From Massilia sp. NR 4-1 (lineage in GTDB: Bacteria > Pseudomonadota > Gammaproteobacteria > Burkholderiales > Burkholderiaceae_D): DNA of 64,000 nucleotides. The stretch covers positions 1,116,001 to 1,180,000 of the forward strand of contig NZ_CP012201.1 of assembly GCF_001191005.1 (NCBI RefSeq), in the 5' to 3' direction. Position 1 is the stretch's first letter. Every line of letters begins with the position of its first letter. Made by a program: the position numbers and the translations under genes. The notes under the pieces are model-generated. The model was given only the letters and a program-made list of their open reading frames with translations, was not told the origin of the DNA and ran no database searches. Positions 53,271 through 62,396 of this stretch are shown in pieces.

Positions 53271-54077
53271 TCAGCGGCGACGTTTTACGCAAGCGGTAAG
53301 CATTAGTCCAGCCAGCAGCATGATGTAAGTCGACGGTTCTGGTACAGGCGTAGGCATATAGCCCATGGAATTCGCGAAACCGCTGACGTTCAATCCGCTG
53401 CCTTGTCCGGCATTCGTCAAATTGTCGTAGCGGACCAGCAGCGTATCAGTGATGCGCTCAGTTTTAACACCACCGTTGGTTTGGTCATAAAAGGAGCTCA
53501 GCGTCTTAATTTCGGACAGTGTTGTGTCGTACAGCCCATCCACGTATGTGACGACGCCTAACCAGCACTTGGCAACAGCCCAGTCGCCGGCTTGGGAGGT
53601 CCTGCCATTCAAGGTGGTGTTTGCCGTGAAAATGACGCCTGTCTTCGGCGACAGGATGAAGTTGGTGTAACCGCTGCTGGCATTTGCGGAGGTTTGCAGA
53701 TAAGTATAACTGCCGTCGCCGCTGATTTTGGCAGTAATGCCCAAGCTCAGTGAATCCAGTGTGCCGCTACTGGTGACGTAACCCTGCATGCTGCCGGTGC
53801 CGTGTGTGCGAGTCATGCTAATTGGCGCAAGATCACGTGGGCCAACGGTTTGAAAAGCTACCTGATTTCCTTCGAAGCCAGCCTGAAGCGAGGTTGGCGC
53901 AGTGGCCATGCCGTAGTCTACAAAAATCAGTGATGGAGAAATGCCGTCATTTAAGTCGAGGTCAATCAACTGATATGAAACACCGCTTACGGTCGCGTTG
54001 GAGGTGGCTTCGGCAGATGCGGTGCCGCAAATAGACATGCCCGCAACGAGGGCGGCGGCAAGATAAATTTTATTCAT
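53271..54077 (-). CDS. PEP-CTERM sorted exoprotein
   Basis: 268 residues from the ATG at 54077 (MNKIYLAAALVAGMSICGTASA signal peptide). The C-terminus has VPEPSTYIMLLAGLMLTACVKRRR: a V-P-E-P motif, a membrane helix and a basic tail, the sorting signal cut by exosortase/archaeosortase systems (EpsH/XrtA) in exopolysaccharide-making Gram-negatives. The middle is Thr/Ser/Gly-rich (beta) with no known domain. Exosortase genes are not in the window. An LldR box lies 148 bases before its start codon, a curious position. Confidence 0.9.
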   Translation of the reverse strand: MNKIYLAAALVAGMSICGTASAEATSNATVSGVSYQLIDLDLNDGISPSLIFVDYGMATAPTSLQAGFEGNQVAFQTVGPRDLAPISMTRTHGTGSMQGYVTSSGTLDSLSLGITAKISGDGSYTYLQTSANASSGYTNFILSPKTGVIFTANTTLNGRTSQAGDWAVAKCWLGVVTYVDGLYDTTLSEIKTLSSFYDQTNGGVKTERITDTLLVRYDNLTNAGQGSGLNVSGFANSMGYMPTPVPEPSTYIMLLAGLMLTACVKRRR

Positions 54078-54224
54078 GGTGTTCTCGCATTGATTTTGTG
54101 CAAATAACACTATCATGAAATTTTTGCCAAAAGTATATCTTTTGAAAACACCTCCCATAACTGGGTATGCCCTTCGGCTGGGTGCTTCCAATTTGCATCA
54201 ATGTATTTGCCAGTCCAGTGTTAC

Positions 54225-54235
54225 TGGTAGGACCA
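54225..54235. promoter_or_regulatory. LldR/FadR-type operator, site 1 (downstream of lldR)
   Basis: TGGT-AGG-ACCA, 3 bases past the lldR stop codon (54238). It is the exact reverse complement of site 2 at 54987-54997, so it is the same binding site placed 762 bases away. GntR/FadR-family regulators bind TGGTnnnACCA. Confidence 0.75.
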
Positions 54236-54237
54236 GT

Positions 54238-54954
54238 TTATTCTTTGCCATTGCCGTCGACCTGGCTGCGCACATAATCGATATGACTTTGCATGGCGGT
54301 GCGTGCCTCTTCCGGACGGCGGGCGCGGATCGCGTCGCATACCACGCGGTGCTGCTCCAATAGTTGCGCCGATACCTTTTCGTCCTGCCGCCGCATGCCG
54401 GTGCCGTTCAGCGTGATGTGCTCGCGCAGCATGCCGATGATGCTGGCGTGCAGGTGCAGGAACATGGAATTGTGCGAGGCGAGGGCGATGGCTTCGTGCA
54501 GCTTGGCGTCGGCCGCCGCTTCGGCCGTCATGTCCTCATCGCGGCGTGCCTGTTCCAGTTGGTCCATCAGGACGCCGATTCTTTCTACATCTTCGCCATC
54601 GGCGCGCATGGCGGCGAAGTAGGCGGTGGCGCCTTCGAGCACGCGGCGGAACTCCAGGATGTCGTCGCGCAGGGCAGGGTGGTCGGCCACCAGTTGGCCC
54701 CAGGGTGAGGCGATGCCGGTGCGCAGCTGGTCTGTGACGTAGACGCCTGCGCCGGGGCGGCTGCGCACCAGCCCCCGCGCTGCCAGGCGCTGCACCGCTT
54801 CGCGCACCGTGTTGCGCGAAACTTCGTACTGCTCGGCCAACACCCGTTCTGACGGCAGGCGCGAACCGGGCGGCAGGCTGCCTTCCAATAGCGCCTTTTC
54901 CAGCTGCCGCATTACTTCTTCCACCCGTCCCTGGGCTTGCGCCATCGCTGTCAT
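54238..54954 (-). CDS. lldR: GntR/FadR-family lactate-responsive regulator
   Basis: 238 residues. The ATG at 54954 has a perfect AGGAGA upstream and gives the right N-terminus (MTAMAQAQGRVEEVMRQLEKALLEGSLPPGSRLPSER). The winged helix spans about 8-75 with VSRNTVREAVQRLAARGLV. The FCD ligand domain follows at about 90-225; His and Asp residues in AADAKLHEAIA, NSMFLHL and EQHRVVCDAI are at the metal-binding positions of FadR-type regulators. It is divergent from lutACB-lldP and its two matching DNA boxes are present. L-lactate is the expected inducer. Confidence 0.9.
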   Translation of the reverse strand: MTAMAQAQGRVEEVMRQLEKALLEGSLPPGSRLPSERVLAEQYEVSRNTVREAVQRLAARGLVRSRPGAGVYVTDQLRTGIASPWGQLVADHPALRDDILEFRRVLEGATAYFAAMRADGEDVERIGVLMDQLEQARRDEDMTAEAAADAKLHEAIALASHNSMFLHLHASIIGMLREHITLNGTGMRRQDEKVSAQLLEQHRVVCDAIRARRPEEARTAMQSHIDYVRSQVDGNGKE

Positions 54955-54986
54955 TTTTTCTCCTGTTGTTTTGAGTGTACACCGAC

Positions 54987-54997
54987 TGGTCCTACCA
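54987..54997. promoter_or_regulatory. LldR/FadR-type operator, site 2 (lldR-lutA intergenic)
   Basis: TGGT-CCT-ACCA lies 33 bases before lldR and 83 bases before lutA, between the divergent genes. It is identical, inverted, to site 1. Bound LldR here would control both directions. Confidence 0.8.
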
Positions 54998-55079
54998 ATT
55001 TGTGCCGCAGGACTGGCGGTGGAATTATGCGTCGAGCTCAAAGAATACGCAAAGCGGCTCGATGCAAAAGGAGACAGGC

Positions 55080-55913
55080 ATGAAAGAGCGACATTACCCC
55101 CAAGCCCCCAAGCATGTGTACCTGTTCGGTACCTGCCTGGTCGATCTGTTCGTACCGCAGGCTGGCCTTGACGCGGTGCGGCTGTTGGAGCGGGAGGGCG
55201 TCACCGTCCACTATCCGCAGGGCCAAAGCTGCTGCGGCCAGCCGGCCTACAGCAGCGGCAATCCGGAACAGGCGAAGCAGGTGGCGCGCGCGCAGCTGGC
55301 GCTGTTCCAGGAGGATTGGCCGGTGGTCGTGCCCTCCGGTTCCTGCGCTGGCATGATGCGCCACCACTGGCCGCAGTTGTTTGCCGACGATGTGGAAATG
55401 GCGGCACTGGCGCGCTCCGTTAGCGCACGGATTTACGAGCTGACCGAGTTCCTGCTCAAGGTGCTGCGGGTCGATTATTCGGGCCTGATCGCGGCCGATG
55501 CGCAGACCGAAAAAGTCGTACTGCATACCTCCTGCGGTGCGCGCCGCGAAATGGGCACGCGCCAGCATGGCGTGGAGCTGGTGGATAGCCTGCCCGGCGT
55601 AACGCGCGTCGAACACGAGCGCGAGTCGGAGTGCTGCGGCTTTGGCGGCACCTTCTCGCTGAAGCATCCTGATATCTCGGGCGCCATGGTCAAGGACAAG
55701 GTGGCCTCGGCCTGCGCCACCGGCTGCGGCAAGCTGGTGTCGGCCGATTGCGGCTGTCTGCTGAATATCGGCCACGCGGCGGCCTATCAGGGCAAGCGGC
55801 TTGAGGTCGAGCATATGGCCAGCTTCCTGTGGCGGCGGGTCGAACAGGCCGGAACTGGCGCCGCGCTTGGCGCCTCGGAAGACGGGGTAGAGAAAATCGA
55901 GGTGGCGGCATGA
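55080..55913 (+). CDS. lutA: Lactate utilisation Fe-S protein LutA
   Basis: 277 residues from the ATG at 55080 (MKERHYPQAPKHVYLFGTCLVDLFVPQAG; AAAGGAG upstream). Two cysteine-rich CCG domains: SCCGQPAYSSGNPEQAK and ECCGFGGTFSLKHPDIS, with SGSCAGMMRHHW and HTSCGARREMG, the pattern of heterodisulfide-reductase-like subunits. With LutB and LutC it forms the iron-sulfur L-lactate oxidation complex, giving pyruvate. Its stop codon overlaps the lutC start (ATGA). First gene of the lldR-controlled operon. Confidence 0.95.
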   Translation: MKERHYPQAPKHVYLFGTCLVDLFVPQAGLDAVRLLEREGVTVHYPQGQSCCGQPAYSSGNPEQAKQVARAQLALFQEDWPVVVPSGSCAGMMRHHWPQLFADDVEMAALARSVSARIYELTEFLLKVLRVDYSGLIAADAQTEKVVLHTSCGARREMGTRQHGVELVDSLPGVTRVEHERESECCGFGGTFSLKHPDISGAMVKDKVASACATGCGKLVSADCGCLLNIGHAAAYQGKRLEVEHMASFLWRRVEQAGTGAALGASEDGVEKIEVAA

Positions 55914-56716
55914 GCGGCCCGGGACCACGCGAGCGCATGCTGGGCCGCCTGCGCGCCGCTTCCCTTAATGCTGCTACGGCCAAGCAAGGCTCGTGGTATC
56001 TGGAGGCAAGCGGCAACGCGCGCGAGGCGCGGCCGGGAGGCGCTGGCGAGCTGCATGGCATTGCTCCGGTCGATGCGCGCAGTAACTTGGCCCTGCTGGA
56101 TCACCGCATTGATGTGCATTTTGCGCGCCGCCGCCCGCAGTCGGCAGCGGCGGCGGACCCGGTGGCGACCATGCAGACCGCGCTTACCGCCTCCCACGCG
56201 ACGGTGTGGCGCGCGGCGAGCGATGAGTGGCCTGAGCAACTGGCACAAAAACTCAGCGAAGCCAATATCCGCCATCTTCTGCTGGATAGCGCGAGAACCG
56301 AGGCGGCTGCGCTCAAGGCTGCGCTGCCTGCGCAGCTGAAAACCCTGGATTTCGACCGTCCGCTGGAAGAGTGGAAGTCTGAGCTGTTCACTGGCGTGGA
56401 TGCCGGTTTCACTGTGGCCCGTTCCGGCATCGCGGCCACCGGCACGCTGATTCTGGCGCCGGATGCCGGCACGCCGCGCACCGTGTCCCTGGTGCCGCCG
56501 CTGCATATCGCGCTGGTCTACACCTCCACCCTGCACGCCGATCTGCATGCGGCGGTGCATGCCGAGCGCTGGGCCGAGGGCATGCCGTCCAATCTGGTGC
56601 TGGTGTCCGGGCCATCCAAGACTTCGGACATCCAGCAAACCCTGGCCTACGGCGCGCATGGTCCGCGCTGGCTGTGGGTCATCATTGTCGACGACCTGGC
56701 TGGAGGCATGCGATGA
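55910..56716 (+). CDS. lutC: Lactate utilisation protein LutC (LUD domain)
   Basis: 268 residues from the ATG at 55910, which overlaps lutA by 4 bases; an upstream frame extension is not used. The LUD domain is at about 75-262, with TVARSGIAATGTLIL and the late VSGPSKTSDIQQTLAYGAHGPRWLWVIIVDD, the PSKTADIE-type signature of LutC/YkgG. It is part of the LutABC complex but carries no iron-sulfur motif. An Arg-rich N-terminal leader (GPGPRERMLGRLRAAS) is normal for the family. Confidence 0.93.
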   Translation: MSGPGPRERMLGRLRAASLNAATAKQGSWYLEASGNAREARPGGAGELHGIAPVDARSNLALLDHRIDVHFARRRPQSAAAADPVATMQTALTASHATVWRAASDEWPEQLAQKLSEANIRHLLLDSARTEAAALKAALPAQLKTLDFDRPLEEWKSELFTGVDAGFTVARSGIAATGTLILAPDAGTPRTVSLVPPLHIALVYTSTLHADLHAAVHAERWAEGMPSNLVLVSGPSKTSDIQQTLAYGAHGPRWLWVIIVDDLAGGMR

Positions 56717-58158
56717 GCGTGCAAACCTTGCATTTCGTACCCTCGGCCGACTTCCACGCCCGCGCCCGCGCCGCGCTGGACGATCCCAAGCTGCGCCAGA
56801 GCTTTCGTGGCGCGATGGATTTCTTACAGGGCAAGCGCAGTGCGCAGTTCCCGGATGCGAATGAGTTGGAGCAGTTGCGCGATCTAGGCGAGGCCGTGCG
56901 CAAGCATGCGCTGGCCCATCTGCCGGATCTGCTGGTACAGCTGGAAAGGAAGCTGACCGAGGCCGGCGTCCAGGTGCATTGGGCGGAAAACGCCGACGAA
57001 GCGAATCGTATCATTTTCGGCATCGCGCAGGAGAACAAGGCGCGCCGCATCATCAAGGGCAAGTCGATGGCGAGCGAGGAAATCGAGCTGAATCACTATC
57101 TGGCCGAGCGCGGGATCGCCTGCATGGAGTCGGATATGGGCGAGTACATCGTGCAGATGGCGGGCGAAAAGCCTTCGCACATCGTCATGCCGGCGATTCA
57201 CAAGACGCGTGCCGATATCGGCGAGCTGTTCGAGCAGAACATCCCCGACACACCTTACACCGAGGATGTGGACACCTTGATCCAGACCGGCCGCAGCGCC
57301 CTGCGCCAGGCTTTCGTCGATGCCGATATCGGCCTGTCCGGCGTCAATTTTGCCGCCGCCGACACCGGCACGCTCTGGCTGGTGGAGAACGAGGGCAATG
57401 GCCGCCTGTCCACCACCGTGCCGGATATTCATATCGCCATCATGGGCATGGAAAAGGTGGTGGCGAAGCTGGAGCACATCGTGCCGCTGGCCAGCCTGTT
57501 GACGCGTTCCGCTACCGGCCAGGCCATCACCACCTATTTCAATCTGATTTCCGGTCCACGCCGTCCAGGCGAAAAAGACGGTCCACGCCAGTTGCACCTG
57601 GTCCTGCTCGACAACGGCCGCAGCCAGGCCTATGCCGACGAGCAGTTGCGCGCCACGCTGCAGTGCATCCGCTGCGGCGCCTGCATGAATCACTGCCCGG
57701 TGTATACCCGCGTCGGCGGCCATGCCTACGGCACGACTTATCCAGGTCCGATCGGCAAGATCATTTCGCCCCATCTGCTTGGCCTGGAAGCGACCGCCGA
57801 TCTGGCCACCGCCTCCAGCCTGTGCGGCGCCTGCGCAGAAGTCTGCCCGGTGCGTATCCCGATTCCGCAACTGCTGGTGCGCCTGCGCGGCGAAGCGAAC
57901 CGCAGTCCGGACGAGGAAGTGGCCCATCCGCTGCGCGGGCAGGGCGCCAAATACTCGCGCGGCGAGCGTCTGGTATGGCGTTTCTGGAGCGGCGCCTTTG
58001 CCAGCCCGGCTGCCTACCGCACCTTCCGCTGGGCCGCGACGCGATTGCGTGCGCTCGCGCCGAAGCAGCAAATGGGCTGGACCGATCACCGCGAACCCTT
58101 GCAGCCAGCCGCGCGCAGCCTGGCCGACCTGCTGAAAGCCCGAGGCCAGCCCGAATAG
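56713..58158 (+). CDS. lutB: Lactate utilisation ferredoxin-type Fe-S protein LutB
   Basis: 481 residues from the ATG at 56713, overlapping lutC by 4 bases. A LUD-like part (about 60-300; KSMASEEIELNHYLAERG, THxP-like SLLTRSATGQAITTYF) is followed by two 4Fe-4S clusters in CIRCGACMNHCPVY and CGACAEVCPVRIPIP (about 320-400). The C-terminal tail is helical. It is the electron-transfer subunit of the lactate oxidation complex. Gene order lutA-lutC-lutB differs from the Bacillus lutA-lutB-lutC order. Confidence 0.95.
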   Translation: MSVQTLHFVPSADFHARARAALDDPKLRQSFRGAMDFLQGKRSAQFPDANELEQLRDLGEAVRKHALAHLPDLLVQLERKLTEAGVQVHWAENADEANRIIFGIAQENKARRIIKGKSMASEEIELNHYLAERGIACMESDMGEYIVQMAGEKPSHIVMPAIHKTRADIGELFEQNIPDTPYTEDVDTLIQTGRSALRQAFVDADIGLSGVNFAAADTGTLWLVENEGNGRLSTTVPDIHIAIMGMEKVVAKLEHIVPLASLLTRSATGQAITTYFNLISGPRRPGEKDGPRQLHLVLLDNGRSQAYADEQLRATLQCIRCGACMNHCPVYTRVGGHAYGTTYPGPIGKIISPHLLGLEATADLATASSLCGACAEVCPVRIPIPQLLVRLRGEANRSPDEEVAHPLRGQGAKYSRGERLVWRFWSGAFASPAAYRTFRWAATRLRALAPKQQMGWTDHREPLQPAARSLADLLKARGQPE

Positions 58159-58217
58159 ACATTCATTACACAGCCTGACGCGTCAAATTTCACACAAAAC
58201 TATAGAAGGAGACTGAC

Positions 58218-59960
58218 ATGCAAGCCTGGCATCAACTCTACACGCCCCTGGGCAGCCTCTGGCTGTCCGCGCTGGTGGCGGCCATACCGATTATTTTCTT
58301 TTTCCTCGCCCTGGCCGTGCTGCGCATCAAAGGCCATATCGCGGGCGCCATCACTTTGCTGCTGGCTCTTGGCGTCGCCATTACCGCCTATGGCATGCCG
58401 GTGCCACAGGCGCTGGCTGCGGCGGGTTACGGCTTTGTCTACGGCCTGTGGCCGATTTCCTGGATCATCATCACCGCCGTCTTCCTCTACAAGATCGTGG
58501 ACAAGACCGGGCAGCTGGAGATCATCCGCGCCTCCATCATGTCGGTGACGGACGACCAGCGCTTGCAAATGCTGCTGATCGGCTTTGCCTTCGGCGCTTT
58601 CCTGGAAGGCGCGGCGGGCTTCGGCGCGCCGGTGGCGATCACCTCGGCGCTGCTGGTCGGCCTGGGCTTCAATCCGCTGTACGCGGCGGGCTTGTGCCTG
58701 ATCGCCAATACCGCGCCGGTGGCGTTTGGCGCGATGGGCATCCCCATCATCGTGGCGGGCCAGGTGACGGGGCTGGATGCCTTCCATATTGGCGCCATGG
58801 CGGGCCGCCAGTTGCCGCTGCTGTCGCTGTTCGTGCCATTCTGGCTGGTGTTCATGATGGACGGCGTGCGCGGCGTGAAGCAGACCTGGCCTGCGGCGCT
58901 GGTGGCCGGCGGCAGTTTCGCCGTCACCCAGTACTTCACCGCCAACCATATCGGCCCTGAACTGCCCGATATCACTTCGGCCCTGGTCTGCCTGTTTGCG
59001 CTGACGGCTTTCCTGAAAGTGTGGCAACCGGCATCGGCCAAATCGCGCGCGGCGGCGGCCGGCGTGAATGGCGTGGAAAGCGCGAGTGGTGGTGCCGCCG
59101 TGCTGAGCGCCTTTGGCGGTGGCGGCGCATCCACCGCCGCTGCCGGCTCCTTCGGTGCGCGCAAGGAAAGGCGCTCTCCTTACAGCACCGCGCAAACGGT
59201 GCGCGCCTGGGCGCCGTTCGGCATCCTGACGGCCATCGTCACGGTATGGAGCCTGCCGCAGTTCAAGGCGCTGTTTGCGGCCAAGGGCGCGCTGGCGGGC
59301 ATGGTCTTCAAGTTCAAGATTCCTTACCTCGACCAGCTGGTGATCAAGACCGCCCCCATCGTCACCAGCGACAAGCCGTATGAGGCGGTGCTGAAGCTGG
59401 ACCTGCTGTCGGCAGTCGGCACGGCCATCCTGCTGACGGCACTGATCTCCATCGTGATGCTGCGCATGAAGCCGGGTGCGGCCTTGAAGGCTTTCGGCGA
59501 AACCATCGTGGAGCTTCGCCGTCCCGTGCTGTCCATCGGCCTGGTGCTGGGCTTCGCCTTCGTCGCCAACTATTCGGGCATGTCATCGACCTTGGCCTTG
59601 CTGCTGGCGGGCAGTGGCGCGCTGTTCCCCTTCTTTTCGCCCTTCCTGGGTTGGCTGGGCGTTTTCCTGACTGGTTCGGACACCTCGTCGAATGCGCTGT
59701 TCTGCTCCCTGCAAAGCACCACGGCGCACCAGATCGGTGTCTCCGATACGCTGCTGGTGGCGGCCAACACCACCGGCGGCGTAACCGGCAAGATGATTTC
59801 ACCGCAGTCGATCGCCGTGGCCTGCGCCGCTACCGGTCTGGTTGGTCGCGAATCGGACCTGTTCCGCTTCACGCTGAAACACAGCCTGCTGTTCGCCCTG
59901 ATCGTGGCTGTCATCACGGTGCTGCAGGCTTACTTCCTGACGGGGATGATCCCGAGCTAA
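58218..59960 (+). CDS. lldP: L-lactate permease
   Basis: 580 residues, AGAAGGAGA before the ATG. About 12 membrane helices; SLWLSALVAAIPIIFFFLALAVLRIKGH opens the protein. The family landmarks FGAFLEGAAGFGAPVAITSALLVGLGF, FLTGSDTSSNALFCSLQ and VAANTTGGVTGKMISPQSIAVA are all present. A Gly/Ser/Ala-rich cytoplasmic loop (about 285-315, SGGAAVLSAFGGGGAS) is longer than in E. coli. It takes up L-lactate (and probably D-lactate and glycolate) with protons for the LutABC complex. The gap to lutB is 59 bases. Confidence 0.96.
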   Translation: MQAWHQLYTPLGSLWLSALVAAIPIIFFFLALAVLRIKGHIAGAITLLLALGVAITAYGMPVPQALAAAGYGFVYGLWPISWIIITAVFLYKIVDKTGQLEIIRASIMSVTDDQRLQMLLIGFAFGAFLEGAAGFGAPVAITSALLVGLGFNPLYAAGLCLIANTAPVAFGAMGIPIIVAGQVTGLDAFHIGAMAGRQLPLLSLFVPFWLVFMMDGVRGVKQTWPAALVAGGSFAVTQYFTANHIGPELPDITSALVCLFALTAFLKVWQPASAKSRAAAAGVNGVESASGGAAVLSAFGGGGASTAAAGSFGARKERRSPYSTAQTVRAWAPFGILTAIVTVWSLPQFKALFAAKGALAGMVFKFKIPYLDQLVIKTAPIVTSDKPYEAVLKLDLLSAVGTAILLTALISIVMLRMKPGAALKAFGETIVELRRPVLSIGLVLGFAFVANYSGMSSTLALLLAGSGALFPFFSPFLGWLGVFLTGSDTSSNALFCSLQSTTAHQIGVSDTLLVAANTTGGVTGKMISPQSIAVACAATGLVGRESDLFRFTLKHSLLFALIVAVITVLQAYFLTGMIPS

Positions 59961-60002
59961 GGAGGGTGTAGAATCGCGGCGGGCTTATATTATTGGTAAG
60001 GC

Positions 60003-60665
60003 ATGAAGAAATTGAATTTGCTCGCCGCCGCCGCGATTGCGGCCTTTGGCGCTCCGGCCTTTGCGGCCAGCTTTGATTGCGGCAAGGCGGTCAGCCGTGT
60101 GGAAAAACTGATCTGCGCCGACCGCACGGTCTCGCAGCAGGATGAAATACTGGCCGAGGCTTATAAGGACGCGCAGGCCAAGGCGCGCGACCGCGCCTCG
60201 CTGAAACGTTGGCAGAAAGCCTGGCTGGAGCGGCGCGACAATTGCGCCGACGCGGCCTGCCTGAAGAAGCTGTATGTGGAGCAGAACAACGACCTGCGCG
60301 GCTTTGCGCGTGCAGCCGGCGGCACTCACCCGGTGAGCGGCGCCTATGTACGCTATTTCAAGGGCAAGCCGGACAAGCATGAGGCTTCCCTCGATGTGTT
60401 CGAGCTGGATGCGGGCCGGGTGCGCCTGCTGGGCAGCGCCATCTGGGTGGGCAACGCGGCGATCGGCAATGTGAATTTGGGCGAGATCGACGGCGTGGCC
60501 CGGCTGGATGGCCGGAGCGCGGCCTATAAAGAAGAGGGCGAGCAGGCCTGCCGCCTAAATCTGCGCTTCGATGGCGATACGCTGCGTATCAGCGACGACA
60601 ATATGCAGTGCGGCGGCCACAATGTGAGCTTCGATGGCGAGTATCGCCGCGTAATCGGCAAATGA
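60003..60665 (+). CDS. LprI-like (DUF1311) periplasmic protein
   Basis: 220 residues with a signal peptide (MKKLNLLAAAAIAAFGAPAFA). SFDCGKAVSRVEKLICADRTVSQQDEILAEAYKDA and WQKAWLERRDNCADAACLKKLY form the four-cysteine LprI N-terminal domain seen in lysozyme-inhibitor-like lipoproteins, here without a lipobox. The C-terminal ~110 residues have a beta-rich VNLGEIDGVARLDG ... LNLRFDGDTLRISDDN pattern with paired Cys. It is probably a periplasmic inhibitor or scavenger; function unproven. Its stop overlaps the MFS gene start (ATGA). Confidence 0.82.
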   Translation: MKKLNLLAAAAIAAFGAPAFAASFDCGKAVSRVEKLICADRTVSQQDEILAEAYKDAQAKARDRASLKRWQKAWLERRDNCADAACLKKLYVEQNNDLRGFARAAGGTHPVSGAYVRYFKGKPDKHEASLDVFELDAGRVRLLGSAIWVGNAAIGNVNLGEIDGVARLDGRSAAYKEEGEQACRLNLRFDGDTLRISDDNMQCGGHNVSFDGEYRRVIGK

Positions 60666-61864
60666 GCGTGGCCGGCGGCCAGCGCCGCATGCTGGCGATT
60701 CTGGCGCTGACGCAGATCGTCTCCTGGGGTTCGCTTTACTACGGCATCACCATCTTCGCGCCGCATATCCAGCGCGAGATGGGCTGGCGGCAGGAGCTGG
60801 TCTACGGCGCTTTTTCCTGGAGCCTGGTGGTGGCAGGCCTTGCCGCCGCGCCGGCCGGAGCCTGGTTGGACCGCATCGGCGGCCGCGTAGTCATGGCCGG
60901 TGGCTCGCTGCTGGCGGGAGCGGGCATGCTCCTGCTGTCCTGGAGCGCAGCGCTGTGGAGTTATTTCCTGGCCTGGAGCCTGCTCGGCGCCGCCATGGCG
61001 CTGACCTTGTACGAAGCGGCGTTCGCCACCATCAACCGCGAGTTTGCGCTGGATGCACGCAAGACGATTTCCACGCTGACTCTGTTTGGCGGTTTTGCCA
61101 GCACCGTATTCTGGCCGTTGACGCTGCAACTGACCTCCATTTTGGGATGGCGCCAGACTTGCCTGGCCTATGCAGCCCTGCATCTGGCCGTGTGCCTGCC
61201 GGCCCACCTGCTGCTGCCCGCCGCCCCTCCGCGTGCCAAGACGCCTGGCAAAATCGGCGCGGGCGCTGCCTCGGACGGCGATTACAGCCTGCAGCAGGCG
61301 TTGCGCCATCCCGCCTTCTGGAAGCTGGCTTTCGCCTTTGCCGCCAATGCCTTTATCTTCGCCGCATTGTCGGCCCATCTGATCCCGATGCTGACCCATT
61401 TCGGCCATCCAGCCGCAACGGCGGTGGCGCTGGCGGCCTTGATCGGTCCCATGCAGGTGGTCGGACGCATCGCCGAGCGGCTGTTCTTCCATCAGGCGCC
61501 GCCGCAGAATGTGGGCCGCTTCGCCTTTGCTGCCTTGCCAGCAGGCTTGCTAGCCTTACTGCTGCTGCATCAGCGACAGTGGGCGGTAGCGTTTTTTTGC
61601 GTGCTGTATGGCCTGAGCAACGGCATCCAGACCATTGTGCGCGGCACCGTGCCGCAACTGTTGTTCGGCCGCCAGAACTACGGCGCCATCTCCGGCGCAA
61701 TGGCCGCACCCGGCCTGGTGGGCCGCGCCACCGGCCCCTTGCTGCTGGCGGTGCTGCTGGGGGCGGGCCTGGAGCCGGATCTGTTGCTGGCCGTGCTGCT
61801 GGGGATTGCCGTGCTGGCCCTGCTGTGTTTTCTGGCCGCCACGGCGCGCATCGACAAAGCCTAA
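60662..61864 (+). CDS. Major facilitator superfamily transporter
   Basis: 400 residues from the ATG at 60662 (overlaps the LprI-like gene by 4 bases). Twelve membrane helices. WGSLYYGITIFAPHIQREMGW and PAGAWLDRIGGRVVMAGG (motif A between helices 2 and 3), then RGTVPQLLFGRQNYGAISGAMAAPGL near helix 10. The 'YYGI..FAPxI..E.GW' opening is typical of the oxalate/formate-type and YnfM-like MFS groups. Substrate unknown. Upstream starts would overlap the previous gene fully. Confidence 0.9.
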   Translation: MSVAGGQRRMLAILALTQIVSWGSLYYGITIFAPHIQREMGWRQELVYGAFSWSLVVAGLAAAPAGAWLDRIGGRVVMAGGSLLAGAGMLLLSWSAALWSYFLAWSLLGAAMALTLYEAAFATINREFALDARKTISTLTLFGGFASTVFWPLTLQLTSILGWRQTCLAYAALHLAVCLPAHLLLPAAPPRAKTPGKIGAGAASDGDYSLQQALRHPAFWKLAFAFAANAFIFAALSAHLIPMLTHFGHPAATAVALAALIGPMQVVGRIAERLFFHQAPPQNVGRFAFAALPAGLLALLLLHQRQWAVAFFCVLYGLSNGIQTIVRGTVPQLLFGRQNYGAISGAMAAPGLVGRATGPLLLAVLLGAGLEPDLLLAVLLGIAVLALLCFLAATARIDKA

Positions 61865-61879
61865 ACCGAGGAGACGCCT

Positions 61880-62323
61880 ATGGTGGTACGGCCCTATATC
61901 GAAACGGATTTTCAAGCGGTTTGCCTGATTTATCTGGATGCGAAGCGTGATGAGCTAGCCTTCGAGCGCAGCGATTTCCTCATCACGCCACTGGATCAGG
62001 ATGCAGCCATCCGTGCAGCTTTCAATGAATCTACGGTGCTGGTCTTTGACAGCGGCGAAATCCTTGGCTTCTCGGCGGCCTTCGACGGCCAGTTGCGCGC
62101 GCTGTTCGTGCACAGCAGCGCCCGGGGGCGTGGCGTGGGCGCGGCATTATTGAATGCCGTATTGGCCGAGGCCACGCAAGGCCTCTCATTGAATGTCGCC
62201 AAATCGAATGCAGGCGCCAGACGCTTCTATGAAGAGCACGGCTTTGCCGCCGTGGGCGAAATGGTCCGGCAATACGGCGGCCAGGATGTGCTTTATTTAC
62301 AGATGAGGCGCGAAAGCATGTAA
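61880..62323 (+). CDS. GNAT-family N-acetyltransferase
   Basis: 147 residues; AGGAGA before the ATG. VRPYIETDFQAVCLIYLDAKRDE opens the fold. ALFVHSSARGRGVGAALLNAV contains the RGRGVGAALL acetyl-CoA loop, and ARRFYEEHGFAAVGEMVRQY is the C-terminal acceptor-side strand. The substrate is not readable. It is probably in the operon with the MFS gene 15 bases upstream. Confidence 0.9.
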   Translation: MVVRPYIETDFQAVCLIYLDAKRDELAFERSDFLITPLDQDAAIRAAFNESTVLVFDSGEILGFSAAFDGQLRALFVHSSARGRGVGAALLNAVLAEATQGLSLNVAKSNAGARRFYEEHGFAAVGEMVRQYGGQDVLYLQMRRESM

Positions 62324-62396
62324 GCGGGCAAGCTGGCGTCCCACCGCGTACAAAGGGCGTATGGTGGACGCTCGACTCTTTGGATGCGGAGGAGCT

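Noticed and set aside
62361..62396. Longer N-terminus of the copper-binding protein (MVDARLFGCGGA)
   Set aside because: GGAGGAG lies immediately before the ATG at 62397, and the extension would contain the ribosome site itself.
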